A stretch of 64,000 nt of DNA from Streptomyces sp. MMG1533 (GTDB taxonomy: Bacteria > Actinomycetota > Actinomycetes > Streptomycetales > Streptomycetaceae), in NCBI RefSeq assembly GCF_001279775.1, contig NZ_LGDG01000232.1:1-64000 (forward strand), in the 5' to 3' direction. Position numbers and translations under genes: made by a program. Shown here piece after piece: positions 1 through 8,173 of the stretch; the stretch's first letter is position 1, and each line of letters opens with the position of its first letter. Under the pieces are notes generated by a model. That model did no database searches. It was not told the origin of the DNA and saw only the letters and a program-made list of their open reading frames with translations.

Positions 1-82
1 GCTCGGGGCCGGGGGCGGCGGGGGCCGTGGCGAGCTCCGGCTCCCCTGCTCTGTCGTGCTCGGTGGCCTCGGTGGCGGTCAA
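1..82 (-). CDS. N-terminal fragment of a gene cut by the left edge, possibly an arsenic efflux permease
   Basis: The minus strand shows a TTG start at 82 preceded by a good ribosome site (GAGGAG, about 5 nt upstream), then 27 open codons to the window edge. The visible peptide begins MTATEATEHDRAGEPELATA, a hydrophilic, Ala/Glu-rich head like those seen before the first helix of actinobacterial transporters. It follows the ArsR gene by 57 bp on the same strand and faces arsC, so an ACR3/ArsB-type arsenite exporter is the contextual guess. No family motif is visible in so short a piece. Confidence 0.4.
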   Translation of the reverse strand, partial: MTATEATEHDRAGEPELATAPAAPGPE

Positions 83-139
83 CAGGTCTCCTCGGTGCAG
101 TCGCCGTAGGGGGCGGGGATGCCATGGGGGCGGCGGGAT

Positions 140-454
140 TCAGGGACAGGACCGCTTGGTGTTGCTCTCGGCGGTGGCGCGCGCCGTCTCCGCGAGGTCG
201 GCGAACTGGCCGGCGAGCGAGGCGATGACATCGGACTTGAGCCGGTAGTAGGTGAACCGGCCGCACGGCTCCGTCTCCACGACCCCGGCCTCGCGCAGCA
301 CCTTCAGATGGTTGGAGAGGTTGGTCTGCCTGGCCCCCGTCTCCTCGATCAGGTGGGTGCTGCAGAGCGTCTCCTTGGCGAGCAGAGTGACGATCCGGAG
401 CCGGAGCGGGTCCGCCAGAACCCGCATCAGATCAGTGTCGACCGAGGTCATCAT
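140..454 (-). CDS. ArsR-family winged-helix metalloregulator
   Basis: 104-residue protein of typical ArsR length. It contains a winged helix-turn-helix: the segment around residues 8-25 (MRVLADPLRLRIVTLLAKE) is the standard ArsR first helix, and residues about 42-60 (ARQTNLSNHLKVLREAGVV) form the recognition helix. Cys31 and Cys64 are candidate metalloid ligands but do not form the canonical ELCVCDL motif, so the inducer is uncertain. It is divergent from arsC, and a truncated gene follows on its own strand, so it probably represses both directions through the short shared intergenic region. The ATG at 454 is used; a second ATG lies one codon downstream. Confidence 0.85.
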   Translation of the reverse strand: MMTSVDTDLMRVLADPLRLRIVTLLAKETLCSTHLIEETGARQTNLSNHLKVLREAGVVETEPCGRFTYYRLKSDVIASLAGQFADLAETARATAESNTKRSCP

Positions 455-455
455 G

Positions 456-487
456 GACTGATAGTGTCACATCACTACAGACTGATA
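456..487. promoter_or_regulatory. putative ArsR operator between divergent arsR and arsC
   Basis: The 99-bp divergent spacer holds two direct copies of GACTGATA (456-463 and 480-487). Between them lies the imperfect palindrome AGTGTCACATCACT (463-476). Position and symmetry fit a site from which ArsR represses both promoters; binding is inferred. Confidence 0.5.
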
Positions 488-553
488 CCAGCCAGGGCTG
501 AACCTCGGGATCCGCATCCCCACCCCTTGATCCACATCACGAAGGAAGAACCG

Positions 554-976
554 ATGCCCTCCTCCGGCCCGCTCGCCTCCGTGCTCTTCGTCTGCGTCCA
601 CAACGCCGGGCGCTCACAGATGGCCGCCGGTTTCCTGGACCACCTCGCGGGCGACCGGATCGAGGTCCGCTCCGCCGGGTCCGTCCCGGGTGACCAGGTG
701 AACCCGTCCGCGGTCGAGGCCATGAAGGAGGTCGGCGTCGACATCGCCGACGCCCGGCCGAAGATCCTCACCACCGAGGCCGTCCAGGCGTCCGACTACG
801 TCATCACGATGGGCTGCGGCGACGCCTGCCCGGTCTTCCCCGGCAAGAAGTACCTGGACTGGGCCCTGGAGGACCCGGCGGGCAAGGGTGTCGAGGCCGT
901 CCGCCCCATCCGCGACGAGATCAGGACCCGCATCGAGGCCCTGATCGCCGAGATCGACGCCCGGCAGGACGCGTGA
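554..976 (+). CDS. arsC: arsenate reductase of the low-molecular-weight phosphatase fold
   Basis: 140 residues from the ATG at 554, preceded by AAGGAAGAA. The N-terminus carries the P-loop VCVHNAGRSQ (CX5R), the catalytic signature of LMW-phosphatase-type arsenate reductases. A downstream GCGDACPVFPG segment carries further cysteines, and the LDWALEDPAGKG stretch is typical of actinobacterial ArsC enzymes that use mycothiol or thioredoxin to reduce arsenate to arsenite in the cytoplasm. The open frame extends far upstream in the same phase, but the ATG next to the ribosome site and at the family's usual N-terminus decides the start. Divergent ArsR supports the assignment. Which thiol partner is used cannot be read from the sequence. 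Confidence 0.9.
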   Translation: MPSSGPLASVLFVCVHNAGRSQMAAGFLDHLAGDRIEVRSAGSVPGDQVNPSAVEAMKEVGVDIADARPKILTTEAVQASDYVITMGCGDACPVFPGKKYLDWALEDPAGKGVEAVRPIRDEIRTRIEALIAEIDARQDA

Positions 977-1038
977 GGGGCATGACCGCCACCCCCCTGG
1001 TGTCCGCCGCATGATTCTGAACCTCTTCGACGACGTCC

Positions 1039-1380
1039 ATGATCGGCCCGGCCGGCGAGTTCGGCATCCATGCCGAACGGTGGACGCCGCGGCACGCGAC
1101 GATCGAGGGATGGGTGGAGTCGCTTGCGCTCCACCACGCGGCGGCCATGTGGCCGAAGCAGATCACCAGGGTCACCGGCGACGACGTCGACGGCATCGCA
1201 CTGGACGCCCATGAGCCGGTGCCGGAAGTGAGAGGACTGGCGGACACCTGGTGGCGGGGTTCGGACTCGTGGGTGGCGGTGTAGTCGGGCGAGGCCGACT
1301 GCCTCTCCGCTCCCCGGATCCGCACCGCGTTCGTCTACTCGGGCCTCGATCTCCCGGACGCGTCCGCCCGGCCGACGTAG
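1039..1380 (+). pseudogene. possible hypothetical gene broken by an in-frame TAG
   Basis: An open frame from ATG 1039 gives 81 protein-like residues (for example EGWVESLALHHAAAMWPKQI and RGLADTWWRGSDSWVAV) and hits TAG at 1282-1284. The same frame then continues for 31 protein-like codons (SGEADCLSAPRIRTAFVYSG) to a second TAG at 1380. Tyr codons differ from TAG by one base, so a point nonsense mutation of a roughly 113-residue protein is plausible. I do not recognise the family. Alternatives are a sequencing error or a chance frame. Confidence 0.3.
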
Positions 1381-1521
1381 GACGGAGGTGGAGCGGGCTA
1401 CACCCCTCATTGGGGAGAACGCTCTCTCGTGAACGGCAGCCCGCAGACGGGATCGTTGATCTCACAAGGTCAACGGCTCCCCGTCGGGGAGATCCACCAC
1501 TCTCCCCGAAAGGCACCTCCC

Positions 1522-1704
1522 GTGAAGGCGATGCTCTCCTCCCGCCCCGTCCTGTGGTTCCTGTTCCTCTTCAACCTCACCGTCGCGCTCGCCGCCCCAC
1601 TCATCGACGACAGCGCAAAGGGCATCGCCACCAGCATCGGCATGGCAGTCGTCTCCATGGGAGCGGGAGCAGCCCTGTTCAAGGGCCGCCGCCAACGCGC
1701 CTGA
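1522..1704 (+). CDS. small hydrophobic membrane protein (60 aa)
   Basis: Read from GTG 1522 (or ATG 1531), this encodes about 60 residues. There are two hydrophobic stretches (around residues 8-24 and 33-50) separated by a short polar turn (DDSAKG), and a basic tail GRRQRA. That suggests a two-span inner-membrane peptide with its C-terminus in the cytoplasm. It ends 7 bp before the convergent acetyltransferase gene. Function unknown. The longer frame starting at 1429 adds residues that look non-native. Confidence 0.5.
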   Translation: MKAMLSSRPVLWFLFLFNLTVALAAPLIDDSAKGIATSIGMAVVSMGAGAALFKGRRQRA

Positions 1705-1711
1705 GCTGCGA

Positions 1712-2359
1712 TCAGTCCGGCCGTTGGGTGCGGTTCTCGTGTGCGAGGGCCTGCGGGTCGGCGATCGTGTGTGGGCCGAGCGGGAGGACCAGGGCGCGGA
1801 GGGCGCGGCGTGCCTCCGAGTCCGACGGATGAAGGCTCGCCGGGTCCGACGGGCGGCGGAGGACCTGGCCGATGTCCTCCCATCCCCATGACAGGAAGGC
1901 GTCGAGGGCCATGGCGTCGGTCTGGTCGACCAGCGTCGCCCCGAGGGAGGCGTGGTGGTCGGCGAGGAGGCGTTCCTGGAGTCGGCGGGCGAGGTTCCGG
2001 TCCTGCGTGTGGGGGTGGATCAGGGTCTCGGTGATCGCGAAGACGTGGCCGGACGCGGTGAGTTGTTCGACGCTGCGGGGAAGGGGGCCGACGAACCCCC
2101 GCCACCACGCCCCCTCGCGCCGTACGGGGAATCCGTAGGCGCACCCGGCGAAGGCCGTGTCCTCCGCGATCAGCAGGGCGAACCCGGGCCGGCGGATGTC
2201 GCCGGTGAGCCGACGCAGAAACGCCTCCCGGCCTTCGTACTCCTCGCCGGGCCGCGCCCGTGAGGACTCCACGTACAGATCCGCCAGGTCCTCGCGCAGG
2301 GTCTCGGCCTGCCAGCGGTTCAGGGGGCGCAGGCGTACCCCGCTCGCAGGTGACGGCAT
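1712..2359 (-). CDS. GNAT-family N-acetyltransferase
   Basis: 215-residue protein read from ATG 2359. The first half carries a FALLIAEDTAFAGCAYGFPV strand pair. The core has HVFAITETLIHPHTQDRNLA followed by RRLQERLLADH, which resembles GNAT motif A (acetyl-CoA-binding beta4/alpha3), then a Trp-rich WGWEDIGQVLRR segment near the end. A longer frame exists upstream, but that part is read opposite the neighbouring STAS gene and looks like shadow sequence. It lies 41 bp downstream of the STAS gene on the same strand and may be co-transcribed. The acetyl acceptor is not predictable. Confidence 0.7.
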   Translation of the reverse strand: MPSPASGVRLRPLNRWQAETLREDLADLYVESSRARPGEEYEGREAFLRRLTGDIRRPGFALLIAEDTAFAGCAYGFPVRREGAWWRGFVGPLPRSVEQLTASGHVFAITETLIHPHTQDRNLARRLQERLLADHHASLGATLVDQTDAMALDAFLSWGWEDIGQVLRRPSDPASLHPSDSEARRALRALVLPLGPHTIADPQALAHENRTQRPD

Positions 2360-2400
2360 GCGTCCTTCTCGCCGCGACGGCTCCCGCCGGCGCGCGGCCG

Positions 2401-2793
2401 TCACGGCGCACCGCCCAGGGCGGCGGGGATCAGACGCGAGGCCGTTCGCGCGGCCGGGAGCGGGTCGAGGAGCAGGAAGCCGGAGCCGGTGATCTCGATG
2501 ACGCGTGTCAGGGTCGACGGCGGCCGGTGCAGTTGCAGGGTCGTTCCCGACTCGGCGGCGAGCAGGGATGCGGTGAGGAAGGCGTTGAGCCCACTGCCGT
2601 CGCAGAAGGTGACCGCCGTGAGGTCGACGTCCACGGCTCGGACGCCGTCGCGCAGGCACTCGGCCAGCGCGGTGTGCACCAGCGGGGCCGTGGCGAGGTC
2701 GATCTCTCCGGCGAGGGTGATCAGGGCACGGGTGGTGCGGCCGGCACGGGCGGTGCGGTCGTGCCGGTACACGTTCAGTCGGGGATGGACCAT
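2401..2793 (-). CDS. STAS-domain protein, anti-sigma factor antagonist type
   Basis: 130 residues from ATG 2793. The STAS hallmark appears as a beta strand (ALITLAGEIDLATAP) followed by VDVDLTAVTFCDGSGLNAFL. The Ser in DGSG sits where SpoIIAA-type antagonists are phosphorylated. Such proteins bind anti-sigma kinases of the RsbW family and release a stress sigma factor; Streptomyces encode many. No sigma factor or kinase gene is nearby, so the partner is unknown. The non-coding 22-bp repeat array lies just upstream. Confidence 0.8.
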   Translation of the reverse strand: MVHPRLNVYRHDRTARAGRTTRALITLAGEIDLATAPLVHTALAECLRDGVRAVDVDLTAVTFCDGSGLNAFLTASLLAAESGTTLQLHRPPSTLTRVIEITGSGFLLLDPLPAARTASRLIPAALGGAP

Positions 2794-2924
2794 GGCTCCT
2801 CGGTTTGGTGGTCCGCCGGAGAGAGCGCCGCACGGAGGGGCCGGATACGACCCTCGTGGCGCACCGCCGATACGGGGTGGCGTGCCGCCGGGGGCTGGGG
2901 CGTCCTGTCGGGTTCGACGACTGG

Positions 2925-3175
2925 TTTTGCCGGTTTCGACAACTGATTCCTGTCCGGAAACTGATTCCTGTCCGGATCTACGACCGGTCCTGTCCGGTTC
3001 TACGACCGCCGGTCCGATCCCGTTCCACGACCGGTCCTGTCCGGTTCCACGACCGGTCCTGTCCGGTTCCACGACCGGTCCTGTCCGGTTCCACGACCGG
3101 CCCTGTCCGGTTCCACGACCGCCGGTCCGATCCCGTTCCACGACCGGTCCCGTCCGGTTCCACTACCGGTCGGGA
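2925..3175. repeat. 22-bp tandem repeat array
   Basis: About ten degenerate copies of a 22-bp unit built on CCGGTTCCACGACCGGTCCTG fill the interval. The best copies start at 3041, 3063, 3085 and 3107, exactly 22 bp apart; flanking copies diverge. The unit contains the partial palindrome CCGGTcctgtCCGG. Because 22 is not a multiple of three, frames running through it (for example repeats of GQDRSWNRTGPV) are not credible proteins. The array fills most of the gap between the STAS gene and the end of the small membrane protein. No gene is seen from 2794 to 3162. Confidence 0.85.
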
Positions 3176-3396
3176 GCGTCGGCCGTCCGTTGGCCCTTCC
3201 GGACGCGGCGCCGGGTGCGAAGTGACTTCCACGGACGGGGTGCCGCCGGTACCCGGAGAGCCGGTCGAGGCGAGCTGTAGCGGAAGGCGGCGATGCGCTG
3301 GTCGTGCTGCGAGTTGAGCAGGTGGATGAGGAGCACGCCCAGGGCGATCATCGCCAGGATCACGGCCACGGTCACGAAGATCTCCATCGTCCTCAC
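3163..3396 (-). CDS. small single-span membrane protein
   Basis: 77 residues from GTG 3396. One N-terminal transmembrane helix (EIFVTVAVILAMIALGVLL) is followed by a short basic cytoplasmic tail. The GTG overlaps the TGA of the upstream DUF5994 gene by 4 bp (GTGA, 3393-3396), so translation is probably coupled. The first 45 residues look real. The last part (RTRRRVRKGQRTADAPDR) runs into the tandem repeat and may be an eroded end. Function unknown. Confidence 0.6.
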   Translation of the reverse strand: MRTMEIFVTVAVILAMIALGVLLIHLLNSQHDQRIAAFRYSSPRPALRVPAAPRPWKSLRTRRRVRKGQRTADAPDR

Positions 3397-3977
3397 CTTC
3401 CCGTCGGCTGATTCCGTGGCGCGTGGGTGCCTGCCTCATGCCCTCCCTCGGAGTCCCAGACCGCTTCCACGGCCCGGTCGTCGTCGTTCTCCGCCCCGGT
3501 GAGCAGGAGTGCCGCCTCCTCCTCCATCAACCGGCTCGCGGTCGCCGTGCGCCGCGGGTCGCTCGCGGCGGCCATCAGCCGGGCGGCCGAGGCCGGAGGC
3601 GTCTGCGGCGGGATCACCAGCAGATTCCAGCGGCCCACGTGGTACGAGAGGAGCAACAGCTCGTGCGCGTCCTGCTCGGCGCGGAACCAGCCCACCTTCA
3701 CCACGTGGCCGGCGACGGGCGCCTTGCGGGGGACGGTCGACCAGTGGATGGGGTTCACGGTGACACGGGTGATCCGCCCCCACAGCGGATCGAGTACGGC
3801 CGTCAGGGAGGGGAGTTCGGCCCCGAGGTCACGGGAACGGGGCCACCAGGCGCCGTCCAGAAGAGCCGGCGCGGAGCCGACGGGAGCCAGGGACAGGCGA
3901 AGAGAGGGGGCCGAGGGCCGGTCTTCGAGTGCCGAGAGCGCCGAGTTGGCCGACGAGTGGGTGATGGTCGCAATCAT
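3393..3977 (-). CDS. DUF5994 family protein
   Basis: 194 residues from ATG 3977. The family pattern LLDGAWWPRSRDL, then LDPLWGRITRVTVNPIHW, then PVAGHVVKVGWF and ELLLLSYHVGRWNLLVIPP matches the actinobacterial DUF5994 group as I know it. It is a soluble protein with no signal peptide. The C-terminal 40 residues are acidic and low in conservation. It is the first gene of a two-gene unit with the membrane protein that overlaps its stop codon. The biochemical role of the family is not known to me. Confidence 0.75.
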   Translation of the reverse strand: MIATITHSSANSALSALEDRPSAPSLRLSLAPVGSAPALLDGAWWPRSRDLGAELPSLTAVLDPLWGRITRVTVNPIHWSTVPRKAPVAGHVVKVGWFRAEQDAHELLLLSYHVGRWNLLVIPPQTPPASAARLMAAASDPRRTATASRLMEEEAALLLTGAENDDDRAVEAVWDSEGGHEAGTHAPRNQPTGR

Positions 3978-4145
3978 GACGCGGACCCTGCCCCGGACCG
4001 GCCGCAACCGGCCCGGCGTCTTCGATCGCCGAAAACGACACAGGCGTGGAAGCCGGTGCGCGAAATATCCTCGGTAACCGCCAGCTTACTCCTCGGACCC
4101 GGCGAGCGGACCGTGCCGGACGCACGGGCTCGGCCCCCCAACCGG

Positions 4146-4682
4146 TCAGGAGACGGTCGGCGGCACGTCCGCCACGCTGACGCACTTGTTCTTCTGCCTG
4201 ATCGGCTCGACCGCGTGACTCAGCTCGACCAGCACCTCGTCGATCGCCCCGACCCGGTCCGAGACGGTGAGTTCGACGGCCGGGTCGCGGCCGTAGGTGA
4301 TGAGGACCTTCTCGCCGGCGCGGGACCGTGCCTCGCGCCAGACCCAGTCGACCTCGTCGATGGTGAGGCACGGGTCGACGGTCGCGGCGGGTGGGCGCAG
4401 GCCGCAGCGCAGGACGACCGTTCCGTCGCCCCAGACGGCGACGCCGGGGAGGGTGACATCGGCCCGGCGCTGTCCGCCGACGCCGTCCGGGGAGTCCTTC
4501 GCGACGCGGGCACACTCCGGGGCGTCGCCCCGCGGTGCCGCCTCCAGGCCGAAGGCGGGCGAGTTCACCTCGTGCACCACCAGGGCGGCCCCCGCGACCA
4601 GTCCGGCCGCCGCGGCCAGGACGACGGCAGTGCGTGCACGGCCGGAACGCCGCAGCAACGGCACCGGCAACGACAACCTCAT
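4146..4682 (-). CDS. DUF3515 family exported/membrane-anchored protein
   Basis: 178 residues from ATG 4682. There is an N-terminal hydrophobic anchor (AVVLAAAAGLVAGAALVV), then an extracytoplasmic domain with SPAFGLEAAPRGDAPECARV, VAVWGDGTVVLRCGLRPP and DPCLTIDEVDWVW. These match the Streptomyces DUF3515 pattern, including conserved Cys residues likely to form disulfides. The family often sits near cell-envelope or ribosome-related genes, but no such partner is present here. Function unknown. Confidence 0.75.
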   Translation of the reverse strand: MRLSLPVPLLRRSGRARTAVVLAAAAGLVAGAALVVHEVNSPAFGLEAAPRGDAPECARVAKDSPDGVGGQRRADVTLPGVAVWGDGTVVLRCGLRPPAATVDPCLTIDEVDWVWREARSRAGEKVLITYGRDPAVELTVSDRVGAIDEVLVELSHAVEPIRQKNKCVSVADVPPTVS

Positions 4683-4903
4683 CAGCTCTCCCCCGTGAGA
4701 ACGATCAAGGAAAATGGCCAACTTCTCCTGGCCGGACCGTACATTCACCACCGCACACGGAGAAACTCCACCCCCTCTGTGGACCGCAGCGCAAGAAAAG
4801 CGCCAAGGAGACAGCCATCACAGGACTGTCAAGTGTCATGCATGGCGTGTGCGGTTAACTTTTGAAGATGATGGCGTGCTGATGGCCACAGTTCGGGGGA
4901 GTC

Positions 4904-6049
4904 GTGACGGAACAAGGCATGTGGGTGGACGAGCAGGGCGGGTGGCCGCTGCGGCAGGAGGACATCGAGGCGTACGCCTCGCTGCTGCCGCGGCTGCCGG
5001 GACCGATCGACGGGGCGGCACCGCCGGACGCGGTACGGCGGCTCGTGGCGAGCGGACTGCTGCACCGCAGCGACGGAGACGACGGCGATGGCGATGGCGA
5101 TGGCGATGGCGACGGTAGCGACGCTGGCGACGGCGACAGTCACGGCACGGGCAGTGCCACGTACATGGCCGTGAACCCCGGCCACGTCTGCAGCAGACGG
5201 GCGGCGAAGATCCTCGAAGAGGCGCAGGAGGTCGTCGGGCGGCTGATGCGCAGTCAGGAGACACTGGCGCCGGCGGTGGAGGCCTACCGTCGGCACCGGG
5301 ACTCCGGCGGGTACGAGGTGCACTCGGGGCTCGCGCACATCAACGCCGCCATCGAGATCGCCACCCGCGAGTGCCACGAGGAGATCCTGACCTCGCAGCC
5401 GGGTGGCCCGCGCTCGGCGGAGGTGCTCGCGGACTCGCTGCCGCCGACGCTCGCGATGCTCGGCCGTGGGGCCCGGATGAAGACGATCTACCAGCACAAC
5501 GCGCGGACCAGCGCCGCCACCCGGGCCTATGTGCGCACCATCGAGGAGCACGGCGCCGAAGTGCGCACCCTGGACGAGAACTTCGACCGGCTGATCATCT
5601 TCGACCGCAAGGTCGCCTTCATCCCCAGCACGGCCGACCGCACGGTGGCCGTCGAGGTGCGGATCCCGGCCGTCGTCGACTTCCTCGCGGTCGCCTTCGA
5701 ACGGTCCTGGATCCGGGCCGTCCCCTTCACCCCGCCGGGCCGGGACAGGGTGACGGCCCGGATAACCGACGAACTGGAACTGGCCATCCTGCGGCACGTG
5801 GTGGCCGGCGACAAGGACGCGGTGACCGCCCAGCAGCTCGGGATCAGCGTCCGGCGCTGCCAGGAGTACATCGCCCGGCTCTCGGCCCGGTTCGGCAGCC
5901 GCAGCCGTGCGCAGTTGGGGTATCTGATCGCCAAGTCGGGGGTGCTGGAAGCGGACTCGGCGGAGATTCCGGAGAGCGCCGCGTGCACGAAGGCGGTGCC
6001 GGGCTCGGTTCACGTGTCCCGCTTTCCTGCCTTCTCCGGCGCCGACTGA
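4904..6049 (+). CDS. LuxR/TrmB-like helix-turn-helix transcriptional regulator
   Basis: 381 residues from GTG 4904. The N-terminal half includes an Asp-Gly repeat (GDGDGDGDGDG, about residues 59-69) produced by a GATGGC microsatellite. A central sensor-like region resembles the phospholipase-D-like part of Streptomyces TrmB/LuxR proteins (ECHEEILTSQPGG; TIEEHGAEVRTLDENFDRLI). The C-terminal HTH is about residues 290-350 (LAILRHVVAGDKDAVTAQQL then SVRRCQEYIARL). It converges on the phosphonate operon; its last 40 bp overlap the end of the MFS gene. It is the nearest regulator candidate for that operon, by position only. Confidence 0.75.
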   Translation: MTEQGMWVDEQGGWPLRQEDIEAYASLLPRLPGPIDGAAPPDAVRRLVASGLLHRSDGDDGDGDGDGDGDGSDAGDGDSHGTGSATYMAVNPGHVCSRRAAKILEEAQEVVGRLMRSQETLAPAVEAYRRHRDSGGYEVHSGLAHINAAIEIATRECHEEILTSQPGGPRSAEVLADSLPPTLAMLGRGARMKTIYQHNARTSAATRAYVRTIEEHGAEVRTLDENFDRLIIFDRKVAFIPSTADRTVAVEVRIPAVVDFLAVAFERSWIRAVPFTPPGRDRVTARITDELELAILRHVVAGDKDAVTAQQLGISVRRCQEYIARLSARFGSRSRAQLGYLIAKSGVLEADSAEIPESAACTKAVPGSVHVSRFPAFSGAD

Positions 6050-7266
6050 CGCGAGTAAGCGGACCGGCGCGCGTCAGCGGACCGGCGCGCGGACACCGCG
6101 TACGCCGTCACCACCCCGGCACCCAGCACCAGGCACCCGGCCCACAGGGCGTCCCCGCCCCACGTCTCGCGCACGGTCATGCCCAGCGGCGCGCCCAGCA
6201 CCAGACCGAGGTTCCACACGAACTGGTACGCGCCCTGATAGGAGCCCGCGCCGCCCTCGGGCGCGTGCCGCACCAGGAACGCCGACGCCTGCGGCACCAG
6301 GAGGATCTCGCCGAGTGTCCACACGGTCAGGGCGAGGGCGTACGACCATGCGCTCCCGGCGATCGCGTTGGCGCCGAAGCCGACGGCCACCAGGAGGCCG
6401 GCGAGGACGAACTGGGCGTCCATGCCGAGCCGTTCGGCCTGCCGGGAGATGACGGGCTGGAGGACGATGATCAGCAGGCCGTTGAGGGCGACGACCAGGC
6501 CGTAGGTGTGCGGGGCGAGGCCGTGGGCGGCCATGTCCAGGGGCAGCGTCGACTGCTTCTGGAGGTAGATCAGGGCGAGGCAGAAGGACAGGAACAGGAA
6601 GCGGGCGACCGGGCCGGAGCGGAAGGGGGCGAGCAGGCCGCGGACCGGGGAACGCACCGGGCCGGCCCCCGGCTCCCGGTCGGGAAGCCGCAGTGCCACC
6701 GCGCCGTAGCCCACGGCCGTCACGACGTTGAGGACGATCAGCCACACCGGATCCCACTCCAGCAGGACGCCGGAGACCGCGGGCGAGACCGCCGCGCCGA
6801 TGTTGGACGCCCAGTAGAGCAGCCCGAACGCCCGCACGTGCGCGGCCTGCGGCAGCTCGCGGGAGACCACGACCGCCCCGGCCGGCTTGTGCAGGGTGGA
6901 CGCACAGCCGGACAGCAGGACCACCCCGGCCAGCACCTCGGCGCGCTGGGTGCAGGCCAGGGCGGTGGAGGCGGCCAGGGACACGGCCTGCGAGAGCAGT
7001 ACGGCCGTCCGCGGCCCGACCCGGTCGGCCAGCGCCCCGCCCACCGGCGACCCCGCCACCGACCCGGCGCCCCACAGCCCGACCAGCACACCGATGGTGC
7101 CGGTGGACAGGCCCGTCACGGCGGCCAGGTACAGGGACAGGAACGCCGGGACGAGGATGCCGAGCCGGTTGAGCAGCGTCCCGGCGAACAGCAGCCAGAA
7201 CACGGGCGGGAGCGGCCGCCTGGCATCGGCCGCTCCCTCCGGGGACGCCGTGCGCACCACCGTCAT
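6010..7266 (-). CDS. MFS efflux transporter, last gene of the phosphonate operon
   Basis: 418 residues with 12 predicted hydrophobic spans. The MFS loop signature is GGALADRVGPRTAVL (about residues 60-75) and there is a central loop before RSPVRGLLAPF. The ATG at 7266 overlaps the TGA of pepM (ATGA, 7263-7266), so it is translationally coupled to the phosphonate-forming enzyme. A self-protection or product-export role is likely. A very long frame continues upstream in the same phase but is the shadow of pepM. The C-terminal 40 bp overlap the convergent LuxR-like gene. Confidence 0.85.
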   Translation of the reverse strand: MTVVRTASPEGAADARRPLPPVFWLLFAGTLLNRLGILVPAFLSLYLAAVTGLSTGTIGVLVGLWGAGSVAGSPVGGALADRVGPRTAVLLSQAVSLAASTALACTQRAEVLAGVVLLSGCASTLHKPAGAVVVSRELPQAAHVRAFGLLYWASNIGAAVSPAVSGVLLEWDPVWLIVLNVVTAVGYGAVALRLPDREPGAGPVRSPVRGLLAPFRSGPVARFLFLSFCLALIYLQKQSTLPLDMAAHGLAPHTYGLVVALNGLLIIVLQPVISRQAERLGMDAQFVLAGLLVAVGFGANAIAGSAWSYALALTVWTLGEILLVPQASAFLVRHAPEGGAGSYQGAYQFVWNLGLVLGAPLGMTVRETWGGDALWAGCLVLGAGVVTAYAVSARRSADARRSAYSRQSAPEKAGKRDT

Positions 7267-8141
7267 GCCGATTCCAGCTCCTGCCACTCGGCCAGGCCCT
7301 GCAGCGCGAAGATGTCCTTCACGGAGGCGATCCGGTCCTCCAGCTCGGTGGTCGCGCCCCGGTCGACGATCGTGCCGAAGGTCTCGCGCAGGGCGCGGAT
7401 CGTGGCGCGCAGACCCTGGTTGGCGTAGATCACCGTGGACACACCGGCCTTGACGGCGTCGTCGATGTGCCAGTCGGGGTAGGTCGTGGGGACGACCACG
7501 ACCGGCGCCCGGTCCTGCCACTCGGCGAGGAAGGCCAGCACCTGCTCGTTGGTGGGCTTCTTGGAGTGCACGAGGACGGCGTCGGCGCCCGCGTCGACGT
7601 AGGCGTGGCAGCGTTCCAGGGCGACCTCGACGCCGAGTCCGTCGATCAGGGCCTCGGTGCGGGCGATGACGAAGAAGTCCTCGGTGCGCTGAGCCTGCTT
7701 GGCGACGCGCAGCTTGGAGGCGAAGGTCTCGGTGTCGAGGAGGGTGTGGGAGGTCGCGACGAAGCTGTTCATCTTGGGGAACTGCTTGTCCTCGATGGCG
7801 ACGGCGGTGATCCCGGCGGCCTCGTACTCGCGGACCATGTGGGCGACGTTGAGGTTGTTGCCGTAGCCGGTGTCGACGTCGGCGACGACCGGGATGCCGA
7901 GGGCCTTCTGCGTGTTCGCGGCGGCCTCCAGGTACTCGGTCATCGTCAGCACGCTGGCGTCGGGCAGGCAGCGGGCGGCGGACACCTCGAGGCTGGACGC
8001 CCACACGGCGTCGAACCCGGCGGCCTCGGCGAGCCGGCCGCCCAGCGCGTCGTGTGCGCCGGCGACCCGTACCGCGCTCCCGGCGGCCCGACGTGCGGCG
8101 AGGACCGAGCGGAAGGTGGGGTGGGGGGTGGACTTGAGCAT
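7263..8141 (-). CDS. pepM: phosphoenolpyruvate phosphomutase (PEP mutase)
   Basis: 292 residues, isocitrate lyase/PEP mutase superfamily. The diagnostic motif EDKQFPKMNS (residues 117-126) matches the EDKXFPKXNS signature that separates true mutases from lyases and hydrolases. Metal-binding acidic residues lie in VVADVDTGYG (85-94). The enzyme rearranges PEP to phosphonopyruvate, making the C-P bond. The equilibrium strongly favours PEP, so a driving next step is needed; no decarboxylase gene is present, but an aminotransferase is. The start at 8141 has a strong ribosome site (AAGGAG, 7 nt). The region around residues 48-66 (WASSLEVSAARCLPDASV) differs from the mutases I can recall. Confidence 0.95.
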   Translation of the reverse strand: MLKSTPHPTFRSVLAARRAAGSAVRVAGAHDALGGRLAEAAGFDAVWASSLEVSAARCLPDASVLTMTEYLEAAANTQKALGIPVVADVDTGYGNNLNVAHMVREYEAAGITAVAIEDKQFPKMNSFVATSHTLLDTETFASKLRVAKQAQRTEDFFVIARTEALIDGLGVEVALERCHAYVDAGADAVLVHSKKPTNEQVLAFLAEWQDRAPVVVVPTTYPDWHIDDAVKAGVSTVIYANQGLRATIRALRETFGTIVDRGATTELEDRIASVKDIFALQGLAEWQELESA

Positions 8142-8173
8142 GGCGGTGCTCCTTCTGGTGGGGGTCGGTGTTC

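Noticed and set aside
2925..3175. CRISPR array
   Set aside because: Units are directly adjacent with no unique spacers, and no cas genes are present; this is a simple tandem repeat.
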